Source: an uncultured Monoglobus sp. | GTDB lineage: Bacteria; Bacillota; Clostridia; Monoglobales; Monoglobaceae | NCBI GenBank assembly: GCA_947630135.1 | Contig: CANRGH010000006.1 | Location: forward strand, 41,577 to 105,576 | Length of the DNA stretch: 64,000 nucleotides | Direction: 5' to 3' | Part shown: positions 33,811 through 43,636 of the stretch, piece by piece | How the letters are laid out: each line of letters opens with the position of its first letter | Numbering within the stretch: position 1 is the stretch's first letter | The notes under the pieces: generated by a model | Told to the model about the DNA's origin: nothing | What the model saw: only the letters and a program-made list of their open reading frames with translations | Databases searched by the model: none | Made by a program: the position numbers and the translations under genes

Positions 33811-35145
33811 ATGTTGAAAACAACAGAGAATGTTAACGACGTCTGGGACGGTGTCAGGGCCCAGCTTAAAGACGAGATGTCCTCGGTTGCCTTTGACACC
33901 TGGATCAAGCCCGTTGTCCCGGTCGAGCTCAACGAGGTCAAAATCAAGCTCCGCGTTCCGGGCGGACTGCAAAAGGGAAGCCTCGGCAAGAGCATGATAA
34001 TGTCCAAGTACCGTTCCCTTATCGAGAGCTCGCTCAAAAACGTTACCGGAAGAACGGTCGACCTTGACGTGTGCTTCGAGGAGACAGGCGCGGGCGCCAC
34101 GGGCGACCCGATAACCTTTGAGGGAATGCTGAACAGCAAATACACGTTTGAAAACTTCGTCGTGGGCAACAACAACAATCTGGCTCACGCGGCGTCATTG
34201 GCGGTCGCCGAAAGCCCCGGCCACAAATACAACCCGCTGTTCATCTACGGCGGCAGCGGCCTCGGCAAGACGCATCTTTTACACGCGATCGGCAATTACT
34301 ACCTGACGAACAATCCCGGCAAAAAGGTGCTTTACACCACAAGTGAAAAGTTTACCTATGAGCTTATAAACGCCATCCGCGAAAAGACCAATCAAGAGTT
34401 CCGCAACAGGCACCGCACGGTCGATCTGCTGTTGCTTGACGACGTGCAGTTTTTGGCGAGCAGGGTCACGGCGCAGGAGGAGTTCTTCCACACCTTCAAC
34501 GCGCTCTACGAATCGGGCAAGCAGATCGTGCTCACGTCCGACCGTCTGCCCTCCGAAACGCCTCATCTTGAGGACAGGCTCAAAACGCGGTTCCAGATGG
34601 GCCTGCTGGCGGATCTGCAGCCGCCCGAATTTGAGACGCGTGTCGCGATACTCAAGAGCAAGGTCGAGAACGAGTATTTCACGTTTGACGAGGAGATCAT
34701 GGAGTATGTGGCCAACAACGTCACTTCAAACGTCCGCGATCTTGAGGGGGCGCTCAAGCGAATTCTGGCCTACGCCGGCATAGAGCGCACCAACACCATA
34801 TCCATGGAGCTGGCACAAAAGGCGCTGAAGGAGATCATCTCGACGCTGCCGCAGAGGAACATCACCACCGCGGTCATAATCGACGAGGTAGAGAAATACT
34901 ACCACCTGCCGAAGGGCTCGCTGATCACCAAAAAGCGCTCCAACGACATCGCGTATCCGCGGCATATCGCCATGTACATATCAAGAGTCATTCTTGACGC
35001 GTCCTATTCCAAAATAGGCGAGGACTTCAGGCGCGACCATTCCACGGTCATGAACGCGGTCAAAAAGATGAAAAAGCTCGTCACCGAAAATCCCGAGCTT
35101 CAGGCCAGCATAGACGAGCTTGTAACCAATATCAAGAGGGATTGA
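33811..35145 (+). CDS. dnaA: Chromosomal replication initiator DnaA
   Basis: The 444-residue protein has the N-terminal domain I (VWDGVRAQLKDEMSSVAFDTWI), AAA+ domain III with Walker A GGSGLGKTHLLHA and Walker B LLLLDDVQFL, and DNA-binding domain IV with DFRRDHSTVMNAVKKM. It opens oriC and recruits helicase. ATG at 33811 has GAGGAG upstream and gives the normal length. It is followed 3 bases later by mnmE, not by dnaN as is usual. Confidence 0.97.
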   Translation: MLKTTENVNDVWDGVRAQLKDEMSSVAFDTWIKPVVPVELNEVKIKLRVPGGLQKGSLGKSMIMSKYRSLIESSLKNVTGRTVDLDVCFEETGAGATGDPITFEGMLNSKYTFENFVVGNNNNLAHAASLAVAESPGHKYNPLFIYGGSGLGKTHLLHAIGNYYLTNNPGKKVLYTTSEKFTYELINAIREKTNQEFRNRHRTVDLLLLDDVQFLASRVTAQEEFFHTFNALYESGKQIVLTSDRLPSETPHLEDRLKTRFQMGLLADLQPPEFETRVAILKSKVENEYFTFDEEIMEYVANNVTSNVRDLEGALKRILAYAGIERTNTISMELAQKALKEIISTLPQRNITTAVIIDEVEKYYHLPKGSLITKKRSNDIAYPRHIAMYISRVILDASYSKIGEDFRRDHSTVMNAVKKMKKLVTENPELQASIDELVTNIKRD

Positions 35146-35148
35146 TCC

Positions 35149-36555
35149 ATGAAAATGTTTGACACAATAGCAGCGATAGCCACGCCCATAGGTTCAGGCG
35201 GCGTGGCTATTATACGCGTCAGCGGCGAGAACGCCGAGAGCGCGGCGCAGAGCGTCGTGTCCCTCAGATGCGGGAAGCCGCTTAAAGAGGCGGAGAACCG
35301 CCGTCTTTATCTGGCCGACGCGCACAAGGCGGGGGACAAAAGCGCCGTCTTGGACGAGGCGCTCGTCTCGGTCATGCGCGCACCGCACTCCTACACCGGC
35401 GAGACCGTCGTCGAGATCAACTGCCACGGCGGCTGGCTCGCAGCGGACTCGATCCTCAAAGAGATACTCGCCTCGGACGCGAGGCTCGCGGAGGCGGGCG
35501 AGTTCACCCGCCGCGCCTTCGTCAATGGCAAGACCGATCTGATCGGCGCCGAGGCGGTCATGGACATAATCGACTCAAACAGCGGGCTCGGCCTCAGCAA
35601 CGCGGCAAAGTCGCGCGGCGGAGCGCTGAGCCGGAAAATCGACGCGGCGAGAGAAGGTATTCTCGCCATAACAGCGGAGATCGCGGCGGCGGCCGACTAT
35701 CCCGAGGAGGTCGATCCGCTGCCCGCGGACGAGACCGCGGCGCTTATCGGCGCGGCGGCGAAGCGGATCGACGAGCTTATAGCCGGCTTTGAGACCGGAA
35801 AGATCCTGCGCGACGGGATCGCGGCGGTTATCGCGGGCAGGCCGAACGTTGGCAAATCGTCGCTGATGAACGCCCTGACGCGGAGCGACCGCGCGATCGT
35901 GACCTCGATCCCCGGCACCACGCGCGACACCGTCGAGGGGGTCATTAACATCAAAGGGGCCGCAATGCGGCTGCTGGATACCGCCGGAATTCGCGGCGAG
36001 ACCGACGACGAGATCGAGCGCATAGGCATTGACCGCGCGCTCAAGTGGATAGACAAGGCCGATCTGTGCATATTCGTCGCGGACAGCAGCGAAGCGCTGA
36101 CCGGCGAGGACATGCGGATAATCGAGGCGTTAAAAGGAAAGACCTGCGTCTGCGCCTTAAACAAGACGGATATAAGCGCAAAGGCGCGGCTCACCAAAAA
36201 AGAGCTTGCCGAAAAGACCGGCATTGACATTGCGGACATAATCGAGACCGCGGCGCCCGAAAACGGCGAGGCACGCGGGATCGAGGCTTTGGAGAGCCGC
36301 ATAGCGGACAAGTTCGCGCTCGGCAAGATCAGCGGCAGCGACGTGTATGTTTCAAACGCCCGCCAGAGAGATTCGCTGATAAAGGCGCGCAAGGCTCTGG
36401 GCCTCGCTCTTGAGGGGGCGCAGAACGGAGCGCCGTTCGACCTGCTTTACATTGATTTGGAGGACGCGCTTTCGGCCTTGGGCGAAGTGACCGGCATGAC
36501 GGTCCAGGAAGAGATCATAGACAATGTGTTTTCCCGCTTCTGTGTGGGAAAGTAA
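35149..36555 (+). CDS. mnmE: tRNA modification GTPase MnmE (TrmE)
   Basis: The 468-residue protein has an N-terminal tetrahydrofolate-binding domain (TIAAIATPIGSGGVAIIRVSG), a helical domain, an embedded G domain with GRPNVGKSSLMNAL and DTAGIR, and the C-terminal catalytic FCVGK. With MnmG it modifies U34 of some tRNAs. It is normally between jag and mnmG; here it lies on the other side of dnaA, separated from jag by the origin-type region, and mnmG is not in the window. Confidence 0.95.
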   Translation: MKMFDTIAAIATPIGSGGVAIIRVSGENAESAAQSVVSLRCGKPLKEAENRRLYLADAHKAGDKSAVLDEALVSVMRAPHSYTGETVVEINCHGGWLAADSILKEILASDARLAEAGEFTRRAFVNGKTDLIGAEAVMDIIDSNSGLGLSNAAKSRGGALSRKIDAAREGILAITAEIAAAADYPEEVDPLPADETAALIGAAAKRIDELIAGFETGKILRDGIAAVIAGRPNVGKSSLMNALTRSDRAIVTSIPGTTRDTVEGVINIKGAAMRLLDTAGIRGETDDEIERIGIDRALKWIDKADLCIFVADSSEALTGEDMRIIEALKGKTCVCALNKTDISAKARLTKKELAEKTGIDIADIIETAAPENGEARGIEALESRIADKFALGKISGSDVYVSNARQRDSLIKARKALGLALEGAQNGAPFDLLYIDLEDALSALGEVTGMTVQEEIIDNVFSRFCVGK

Positions 36556-36573
36556 AAGATTTAGGAGCGAGAG

Positions 36574-37581
36574 ATGAGTGATAAGAATTTAACGGGCGCG
36601 CCGGGCGACGTCAGCCTGAGCGCCGAGTTTATAGAAAACTATGTGCGCTTTATAAGCCCGCAGTACATACAGGTATATCTTTACGCGGCGCACTTATACG
36701 AGAAAAACGGGACCATGCCCTCGGCGGAGCAGATCGCGGGCGAGCTTTCGGTCGCGCCCGACAGGGTGAGCTTCATTCTGGGCTATTGGGTGAGCCGCGG
36801 CGAGCTTCTGCGCGACGAGAACGGCGAGTATTCATTCCCCGAAAACGGAAAGGCGGCCGCAAAGCGCTCGCGCAAGCGCAGCAGCGCGAACTCAAGGCCC
36901 TCGTACAAAAGCGGCGAGATCGACGCGGCAAGCGAGAAAAACAGCGTGCTGTCGGGCATGTTCTATCAGGCGGAAAGTATTTTGGGACACATGCTGTCGG
37001 GCAGCGAGATGGAGCTTTTATATTCGTTCTACGACTGGCTCGGCTTGCCTTGTGAGGTTATCGTAATGCTTTTGAGCTACGCGGCAAAAATGGGCAAGAC
37101 GGGCAAACGCTATCTTGAGACGGTCGCGATCGACTGGGCCGACAAGGGCATTGACACGTTTGACAAGGCCGAGGAATACATATCCCGCCTTGAGGAGATC
37201 CACAGCAACGAGCACAAAATGCGCTCGATTTTGGGAATATACGACCGCGCCCTGACCCAGACCGAGAAAAAATACATAAAGGCGTGGACCGAGGAAATGA
37301 ACATCTCGCCCGAGCTTGTGGAACTGGCCTATGACCGCACGATCCAAAACACCGGCAAACTTTCGTGGGCGTATATGAACAAGATCCTCAAAAGCTGGCA
37401 CGACAGCGGCATCAAAGACGTTGAGGGCGTGAAGCGAGAGGATGTCATCCACGGCGGAAAGGCCGCGGCGAAGAAGCCGGCAGACAACAAGAAAAGCAAA
37501 TTCTACAATTATACGGATACCGAGGATGTGGATTACGCCGAGCTTGAGGAGAAGCTGCTGGACATGATACTGGACAACTGA
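36574..37581 (+). CDS. DnaD-domain replication protein
   Basis: The 335-residue protein has an N-terminal winged-helix-like part (about 25-90) and a C-terminal DnaD/DnaB2 domain (about 130-285). That domain holds the WAYMNKILKSW segment (YxxxILxxW motif) found in DnaD proteins. These act in primosome assembly with DnaA and the helicase loader. It lies between mnmE and a DnaC/DnaI-like gene, which supports the role. AGGAG precedes the ATG. Confidence 0.85.
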   Translation: MSDKNLTGAPGDVSLSAEFIENYVRFISPQYIQVYLYAAHLYEKNGTMPSAEQIAGELSVAPDRVSFILGYWVSRGELLRDENGEYSFPENGKAAAKRSRKRSSANSRPSYKSGEIDAASEKNSVLSGMFYQAESILGHMLSGSEMELLYSFYDWLGLPCEVIVMLLSYAAKMGKTGKRYLETVAIDWADKGIDTFDKAEEYISRLEEIHSNEHKMRSILGIYDRALTQTEKKYIKAWTEEMNISPELVELAYDRTIQNTGKLSWAYMNKILKSWHDSGIKDVEGVKREDVIHGGKAAAKKPADNKKSKFYNYTDTEDVDYAELEEKLLDMILDN

Positions 37582-37609
37582 AATTTTACATATCGAACGG
37601 AGTGATTTT

Positions 37610-38584
37610 ATGCAATCGGCGCAGACAATGGCCTTAAACGAGCTTAAAAACATAAGAGAGGCGAGAAACGCGGAGCTTGAGCGCAGACGCGCGGAGCTTC
37701 GAGGGATTTCAAGCGAATACGCCGCGATCGAAAGCGGCCTTCAGAGGGCGGGCAACAATCTGCTGCGCTCGGTTCTAAACGGCGGAAAGGACTTTGACAG
37801 AATAAAGGATTTTATTCAGACCAAGCAGCGGGAAAAGACGGCGCTTCTCAGAGGTCTTGACCTTCCCGCTGACTATCTTGACGAGAAATATAACTGCGAA
37901 ATCTGCCGCGACACCGGCTTTGACGACGAGGGCAAAAAATGCGCCTGTCTTAAAGAGCTGACGGCGAAGTTTACCATTGTCAACTCCAACATGAGCGAGA
38001 TGATGAAGGGGCAGACATTTGAGAATTTCGACCTCTCGCTGTTTTCTCCGGTTCCTGACACAAGCGGCAAGGCCGAGCTTGAAATCGCAAGATCCGCCAT
38101 GGATAAGGCGAAAAATTTCGCGGACAATATAGAAAACGGCGGGAACGTTTTGCTCAAGGGCGGCATAGGCACCGGGAAAACGTACCTTTCGAGCTGTATA
38201 GCCAACAGAGTTTTGGATATGGGCAAAACCGTGTATTATGAGACGGCATACAAGCTGTGCGAGCTTCTTGAAAATATTCACTTTGAAAAGGGAGATGCGG
38301 AATATCTCGATCATGCCGCGAGCGTCAAAAAATATGCCGAAGACGTTGATCTTCTTATCATTGACGATTTGGGCACCGAGTTTCAGACACAGTTCACCGC
38401 GGCCGCGCTTTTTGACTTGTTTAACACAAGGCTTATGAGAAAAAAGCCGACCGTTATATCAACAAATCTGGGCCTTGATGAGTTGAACAATAATTACAGC
38501 TCTCGGTTTATATCAAGAATTATAGGCGAATACACCATAATTCCGACCGTTTCGCGCGACCTGAGGCGCAAAAAATACGAGTAA
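37610..38584 (+). CDS. DnaC/DnaI-like AAA+ helicase loader
   Basis: The 324-residue protein has an N-terminal coiled part, a Cys cluster (CEICRDTG...CACL, about residues 98-113) that could bind zinc, and an AAA+ domain with Walker A GGIGTGKT (about 184-191) and Walker B LLIIDDLGTE. DnaI of Bacillus has a similar zinc region and loads the replicative helicase. It forms the last gene of the dnaA-mnmE-dnaD run and ends at a strong terminator. Confidence 0.87.
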   Translation: MQSAQTMALNELKNIREARNAELERRRAELRGISSEYAAIESGLQRAGNNLLRSVLNGGKDFDRIKDFIQTKQREKTALLRGLDLPADYLDEKYNCEICRDTGFDDEGKKCACLKELTAKFTIVNSNMSEMMKGQTFENFDLSLFSPVPDTSGKAELEIARSAMDKAKNFADNIENGGNVLLKGGIGTGKTYLSSCIANRVLDMGKTVYYETAYKLCELLENIHFEKGDAEYLDHAASVKKYAEDVDLLIIDDLGTEFQTQFTAAALFDLFNTRLMRKKPTVISTNLGLDELNNNYSSRFISRIIGEYTIIPTVSRDLRRKKYE

Positions 38585-38587
38585 GCC

Positions 38588-38614
38588 AAAACCGCCGCAA
38601 AGCGCGGCGGTTTT
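38588..38614 (+). terminator. Terminator of the dnaA gene run
   Basis: ACCGCCGC-AAAGC-GCGGCGGT stem followed by TTTTATTTG. Confidence 0.85.
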
Positions 38615-38638
38615 ATTTGAAAAAATTTCATAAAATTA

Positions 38639-38667
38639 TAGACAGAATATTTCATTTGTGATATAAT
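38639..38667 (+). promoter_or_regulatory. Promoter of the 38.7-42.3 kb surface gene cluster
   Basis: TAGACA (38639-38644), 17-base spacer, TATAAT (38662-38667). Confidence 0.7.
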
Positions 38668-38699
38668 AGTTTTAAATATTGAAATTTATGGAGGTAAAT

Positions 38700-39035
38700 A
38701 TGATAAAGCGTATTATTTCGGCCGCCGCGGCCTTCATTACCGCAGGCTGCCTGCCGCTTGCCGCGTTTGCCGCGGACAACGACGTCTTCCCCGATGACCC
38801 GGCGGGGCGATGGGAATACTTCAAGAGCAACTTTCCCCCGATGCCCACGGGGTTCAAGGTGTCTCTCGCGATTATCGCGCTGCTGATTATCGCGAGCGTT
38901 GTTTACTACAGGCTCTCGGGCGGCAAAGCCGCGGACAAGCCCATAGAGGCGCCGCCCGCAGGGGCTGCACCCGCCGAGGCTCCGGCCGACGATAATAAAA
39001 AGTCCGAGAAGGGAGATGAGCCGAATGTCAAATAA
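38700..39035 (+). CDS. Small exported membrane protein, unknown function
   Basis: The 111-residue protein has an N-terminal signal peptide (ending AAFAAD), a short extracellular part with PDDPAGRWEYFKSNFPPMPTGF, a membrane helix (about 57-78) and a Pro/Ala/Glu-rich cytosolic tail. GGAGG precedes ATG 38700. It overlaps the acyltransferase by 11 bases, so it may form a unit with it. I do not recognise the family. Confidence 0.7.
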   Translation: MIKRIISAAAAFITAGCLPLAAFAADNDVFPDDPAGRWEYFKSNFPPMPTGFKVSLAIIALLIIASVVYYRLSGGKAADKPIEAPPAGAAPAEAPADDNKKSEKGDEPNVK

Positions 39036-40275
39036 AAAATCCGACAGAGCAAGCTCTATCCCCGGCTACATATACGCGCTGGACGGAGTCAGAGCCGTGT
39101 CGATCATACTGATATTCATATTCCACAGCTGGCAGCAGTCGTGGATAAGCTATCAGATACGCCTGCCGAACGGTAAGTTCCTGATCAACCTTGATTTATT
39201 TCAGCGCTGCGGCTATATTGCCATAGACTCGCTGTTTGTGTTGAGCGGCTTCTGCCTTTTCTATCCGGTGGCAAGGGCCATGTTCGGCGAGACGAACCCG
39301 ATAACATGGAAAACCTTTTACAAAAAGAGGATCATGCGCATATTTCCGGGATACTGGCTCATGCTTATAATACTGCTTTTTGTCCCGGCACTGTCATACA
39401 CGACATATGACATTCATTCCGCGTCTGACCTTTTTAAGCACTTCGGCTCTCACGCGGTGTTCCTGCACGGATTGAGCTCAAAAACGATCGGCAGCACTAT
39501 CTCGACCGCGTGGACCATGCCGATAGAGGTGGGTTTTTATCTGATATTCCCGCTTATCGCGGTCGTGTTTAAGAAAAAGCCGGTTCCGGTTTTTCTCGGC
39601 CTGTTCGTTATAAGCCAGTGCTTCAGGTTTTACTGCGCGTTCAATCTCGGCACGGGATCCGAAATTCAGGCGATACCCTTGGGTTATCTGGACATTTTCG
39701 GAGTCGGCATGCTGAGCGCGTATTTTGTGGTATATGCCAGGAACAAGCTTGACATGGGCCGCCTTAAATGGTTCATGACGGCGCTTTCCGTCGTCTGCTT
39801 GTTCGGAATATACTACTTTATGAAATGGCTTAGTCTGTTCCAGATCCCCGGCACCGACGGCTCGGTGTATTTCCGCTGGTTCTTCCGCGAGATACTCTGC
39901 GTCATTATCGCGGTGTTCCTGTTCTCGGTGACGTTTTCGATCGAACTTTGGAACAGAAAAATACTCGGAAACAGATTTTTCGTGTTTATTTCGGCCATAT
40001 CATACAGCTTTTATCTGTGGCACCAGAACATAAACATATTTTTAAAGAAGATCAACGTTCCGTACACCACCGTGAACCCGGTCATGAACGACCGCGCGGC
40101 CATGGACGGATATGTTATCCTGACGATAGTCATATCGCTGGCGATCGCCTCCGCCTCGACCTATCTTTTGGAGATACCGATCGCCAAGCGCGGAGTTGTC
40201 GGATATTTTAAGAATATAATCAACGGCGCGAAGGCCGCGCCGCAAAAAATAAAGGAAGCGCTTAAAAACGCGTAA
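39025..40275 (+). CDS. OafA/YrhL-type acyltransferase (family 3)
   Basis: The 416-residue polytopic protein has the acyltransferase-3 opening IYALDGVRAVSIILIFIFHSW, with the catalytic-type His, and about ten membrane helices. Such enzymes acetylate or otherwise acylate cell-surface sugars. ATG 39025, with GGGAG 9 bases upstream, is preferred over ATG 39016. A second acyltransferase of this family is at 43637-44863. Confidence 0.88.
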   Translation: MSNKKSDRASSIPGYIYALDGVRAVSIILIFIFHSWQQSWISYQIRLPNGKFLINLDLFQRCGYIAIDSLFVLSGFCLFYPVARAMFGETNPITWKTFYKKRIMRIFPGYWLMLIILLFVPALSYTTYDIHSASDLFKHFGSHAVFLHGLSSKTIGSTISTAWTMPIEVGFYLIFPLIAVVFKKKPVPVFLGLFVISQCFRFYCAFNLGTGSEIQAIPLGYLDIFGVGMLSAYFVVYARNKLDMGRLKWFMTALSVVCLFGIYYFMKWLSLFQIPGTDGSVYFRWFFREILCVIIAVFLFSVTFSIELWNRKILGNRFFVFISAISYSFYLWHQNINIFLKKINVPYTTVNPVMNDRAAMDGYVILTIVISLAIASASTYLLEIPIAKRGVVGYFKNIINGAKAAPQKIKEALKNA

Positions 40276-40304
40276 ACCTACAAATTTAAACGGGAGATGA
40301 TTGA

Positions 40305-41114
40305 ATGGGTCAGTTTATCGGCCATATGGGCGGGTTTTTCATACTCGCGGCCGCCGTTATGATTGCCGGGATGTTCTTTTGGGACTCGGGGCTTGTCAAG
40401 GACAAGCGCTCCGTCGCCGCCGCCGGCAAAACCGCTCTGCTCGCCGCGGCGTGCGGCATGGTATATTACTTTCTCATGACGTATATGAGAAATATTTTCG
40501 GCGGACAGACAAACTTTTTCGACTTCGGAAAAATATTCACGTTTTTCGGCGCGGACAAGCTGCTTAATCTGTATCAAACGCCGAGCTTTAAAGAGAGCGT
40601 GTCAGGGCTTAATATGCCTCTGTTTATTTACGCCGTGCATTTTATCGGGGGCGCTGTTTTTGAGCAGTACGCGGGCACAGCCATGTTCCTGAACTTTCTG
40701 GCCGCGGCGGGCGGCTCGGTCTGCATAAGCCAAATCGCGAGGGATGTCTTGGGCGACAAGGCGGCTGACCAAACTGTTTTTGCGATTCTGGCTCTGCCTT
40801 TCGCGTTCGCGCTGTTCATACCCGCGTGTTTCGGGATCGTGTTCGGTCTCACAGCGTGCGCGGCTTACGCGCTTTATAAAAAGAGAACCGTTTTGTATGT
40901 TATTCTGACGATCGCGGCAATACTCACAAGCAAGCTCGGGCTTTTGGCGCTGCTGCTTTTGATCCCCGCAAAGGTACCCGGCCTTTCGGACCTCGCCCGG
41001 AAACTGCAAAATTCGCGGTTTTTCAAAAATCCTTACTGCTGTTTGGGAGCTTTGCTTTTAATACTGACGATCAACGGATTTGTTATCATGCTTACAATGG
41101 GAGGTGCGATATAA
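40305..41114 (+). CDS. Polytopic membrane protein, possibly PIG-V/GT-C related
   Basis: The 269-residue protein has seven or more hydrophobic helices and few charged loops. Its middle part (FAILALPFAFALFIPACFG, then LYKKRTVLYVILTIAAILTSKLG) weakly resembles the corresponding part of the PIG-V-like protein encoded next, with which it overlaps at TAATG. It lacks that protein's acidic first-loop motif and could be an inactive or partner subunit. Function unknown. Confidence 0.6.
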   Translation: MGQFIGHMGGFFILAAAVMIAGMFFWDSGLVKDKRSVAAAGKTALLAAACGMVYYFLMTYMRNIFGGQTNFFDFGKIFTFFGADKLLNLYQTPSFKESVSGLNMPLFIYAVHFIGGAVFEQYAGTAMFLNFLAAAGGSVCISQIARDVLGDKAADQTVFAILALPFAFALFIPACFGIVFGLTACAAYALYKKRTVLYVILTIAAILTSKLGLLALLLLIPAKVPGLSDLARKLQNSRFFKNPYCCLGALLLILTINGFVIMLTMGGAI

Positions 41115-42256
41115 TGGAAAATTCCGCGGTTCAAAAATTTTCAGCCGAAAGGTTAAAAAACATAAGCGGCGAGAACAAAGGCGCGATCAAGGTCTTTTTT
41201 GCCGCAATCATAAGCAGGCTGGTCCTGTTTGTCTTGGCGTTCGCCGGACTCAGGCTCTTGGGCAACTCCCGCCTGTTATCGGAGATATTTCCGCAATCGG
41301 GCGACGTTCCGCACTATCTCTATTTGGCGGAACATTGGTATGCGTCATCGGGCGAAAAGGCAAACCTGCTTGTGTTCTATCCGTTTTTCCCGATTTGTAT
41401 CGCCTTTTTCAGACTGTTTTTCAGAAGCTATATAATTTCGGCGATCATCATATCATATCTGTCGTTCGGCATCGCGGCCGCGTATTTTTACAAGCTGCTC
41501 AAGCTCGACTATGACGACGAGAAGACGGCCTACGGCCTTGTCGGACTTTTCGCCGCGGTGTTCGGCGTGTTCTTCATCAGCGCCCACACCGAGAGCCTGT
41601 TTTTGATGCTGACCGCCATGGCGCTCTATTATATAAGAAAAAAGAACTGGCTCGCGACTGGAATAATCGGCTTTTGCGCCGCTCTGACCAAAACGCAGGG
41701 CGTGCTGCTGTTTCTGCCCGCGGTCTATGAAATATTGGTCGACGCGATCAGGGAAAAGAAATTTTGCAAAAAATCGCTGTTCACTCTTTTGGTGCCTCTC
41801 GGATTTTTGTGCTATTTACTGCTGAATTATATATACGGCGGAAGCTTCTTCAAGTTTGTTGAGTATGAGGCGGCGGCGCCGTGGTACAACACCTCAAAAT
41901 GGATAGCGGACGGTCTCGCGACAAGCTACGCGACCGGAATTTCACATTTTGTTTTGTCGCTGTTTATCTACTGGCCGCAGATAATCATGTACTTTATCGC
42001 GGTTGCCGCGATATTCTTAGGCGCAAAAAACAAGGTCCGCACCTCTTATCTGGTATTCACCGGAGCGTACGTCGGCGCGACATATTTTCACGGCTGGATG
42101 CTCTCGGGCGGACGGTACCTCTCGTCCCTCTTGACGCTTTATGTGATATACGCGTCAATTGAAAACAAGCTTGTTAAAAATATAATACTGCTGATCGAGG
42201 CCGTGCTGTGCATCACATACGCGGTACTGTGGATGCAGGGACAAGCGATAATGTAA
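41114..42256 (+). CDS. PIG-V-like GT-C mannosyltransferase-family membrane protein
   Basis: The 380-residue protein has about ten membrane helices. SGDVPHYLYLAEHWY in the first outer loop and SAHTESLFLMLTAMALYYIRKK match the PIG-V family pattern. PIG-V-type GT-C enzymes use polyprenyl-phosphate mannose outside the membrane. The gene at 42294-43616 is a paralogue, convergent to it. It likely adds a sugar to a surface glycan. Confidence 0.75.
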   Translation: MENSAVQKFSAERLKNISGENKGAIKVFFAAIISRLVLFVLAFAGLRLLGNSRLLSEIFPQSGDVPHYLYLAEHWYASSGEKANLLVFYPFFPICIAFFRLFFRSYIISAIIISYLSFGIAAAYFYKLLKLDYDDEKTAYGLVGLFAAVFGVFFISAHTESLFLMLTAMALYYIRKKNWLATGIIGFCAALTKTQGVLLFLPAVYEILVDAIREKKFCKKSLFTLLVPLGFLCYLLLNYIYGGSFFKFVEYEAAAPWYNTSKWIADGLATSYATGISHFVLSLFIYWPQIIMYFIAVAAIFLGAKNKVRTSYLVFTGAYVGATYFHGWMLSGGRYLSSLLTLYVIYASIENKLVKNIILLIEAVLCITYAVLWMQGQAIM

Positions 42257-42263
42257 ACAAAAT

Positions 42264-42288
42264 AAGAGAACTGAGTCTCTCTTTTTTG
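42264..42288. terminator. Terminator between convergent GT-C genes
   Basis: AAGAGA / TCTCTT stem with an 8-base loop, running into a plus-strand TTTTTTG tract; it sits in a 37-base convergent gap. Confidence 0.6.
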
Positions 42289-42293
42289 TTTGT

Positions 42294-43616
42294 TTAAAAT
42301 ATCTGCATACTGCATATATACGCGATAAAGTACATACCCTGCAGCAGCGAAAATGTCGCTATAATTATTGTGTCCGCGTTCTTATGCCGCTTGGCAAAGT
42401 CTGCCAGAAGTATAAACAGCGGCACCGCGCACGTTGTATACCTCGGGCCGCTCGGCACCCATGTCACCGAGCATATAACGGCCATGTAGACAAGCGCCAG
42501 AGCGGTGTACATAGTACGGTTCCTTCTTATTCCGTAAGGCAGCAATACAGCCGTGCCCAATAAAATTACGGCAAAGGGCAAAACTATTGATATAAGCCGC
42601 GTCATGTCACTACCGCGCAGACCGCCGAAAACATTGGCTATTCCGGTTCCGAAATAGCAGGATTCATGGGTCCATATGGTTTTTTGATATTCAAGGAATT
42701 TAAACGGGTTGCCCGTATAATGATAATTTAAGAGCAGATATACCCCAATACCCGCGAACATAACGAGCAGCCACATACCGCGTTTTAAAACCAAGGCCAT
42801 AAACGCCTTAAATTTTTTCCTTTTCAGCAGGCCAAACAAGTTATAATGCTCTATAAACTCCACAGCAGCGGGCACGATCATAAGTATGCCGACTATTCTT
42901 GACATAGCGGCAAACGCGCCGGCGATACCCGCCGCGATCCATTTGTGCTCCCGAATAAAATACAGCGTGAGCGTCATTGTGAAAAAGAGAATGCCTTCCG
43001 CCATCATTGAGCCGAAGAAAAACGAGAACGGGAACAGTGAGATATACGCGGCAGCACGGCCAGCGGTCCATTTTCCGTAATCCTTCGCGACAAGCGTATA
43101 GAGCATGGCGCAGCCTCCGCTGTAGGCGAGCGCGGACGTCATAAGAAGCGACACGCGGGTGTTGTGGAATATAATATTCAGCGCTCTGGCTACCCACGCC
43201 TGAAGCGGGAAAAACACGAGCATGGTAGGCTCGCCGCCGATAAGCAAAGAGCCATAGCCCCCATCCGCTATTCTGAAATAATTTGTGCCGTCCCACATTT
43301 CAAGCTGTCTTAAAAATTTTGCCCAAAAGCCGTCAAATTCGGCAAGCTGCGCTATATCCGGAAAATTCATGAACCAATACAAAACCATAAGATGAAGCAG
43401 ATGCATAAATATTCTGAAAGCGAACGCCGCGGCAAAAACCGTCACCACTTCTTTCGGGCCGACAGAAGCTTTCTCTCTTAACGCCAAATCGGAGGCGGCC
43501 GCGGTCAATTGCTTGTTTTTAAAACGAATACCCGATTTTGACAACATTCTTAAAAAAATCAGCGCCGCACAGCCATATACCACAATGCTCGCGATTATAC
43601 TGATAAAGACTTTCAT
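42294..43616 (-). CDS. PIG-V-like GT-C mannosyltransferase-family membrane protein
   Basis: The 440-residue polytopic protein has WDGTNYFRIADGGY after the first helices, FFPLQAWVARALN, and the PIG-V-like MMAEGILFFTMTLTLYFIREHKW block. It is a paralogue of the gene at 41114. It closes a six-gene leftward cluster (49743 to 42294) for surface glycan assembly. Confidence 0.78.
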   Translation of the reverse strand: MKVFISIIASIVVYGCAALIFLRMLSKSGIRFKNKQLTAAASDLALREKASVGPKEVVTVFAAAFAFRIFMHLLHLMVLYWFMNFPDIAQLAEFDGFWAKFLRQLEMWDGTNYFRIADGGYGSLLIGGEPTMLVFFPLQAWVARALNIIFHNTRVSLLMTSALAYSGGCAMLYTLVAKDYGKWTAGRAAAYISLFPFSFFFGSMMAEGILFFTMTLTLYFIREHKWIAAGIAGAFAAMSRIVGILMIVPAAVEFIEHYNLFGLLKRKKFKAFMALVLKRGMWLLVMFAGIGVYLLLNYHYTGNPFKFLEYQKTIWTHESCYFGTGIANVFGGLRGSDMTRLISIVLPFAVILLGTAVLLPYGIRRNRTMYTALALVYMAVICSVTWVPSGPRYTTCAVPLFILLADFAKRHKNADTIIIATFSLLQGMYFIAYICSMQIF

Positions 43617-43636
43617 ATTACCAATCCTTTCACAGT

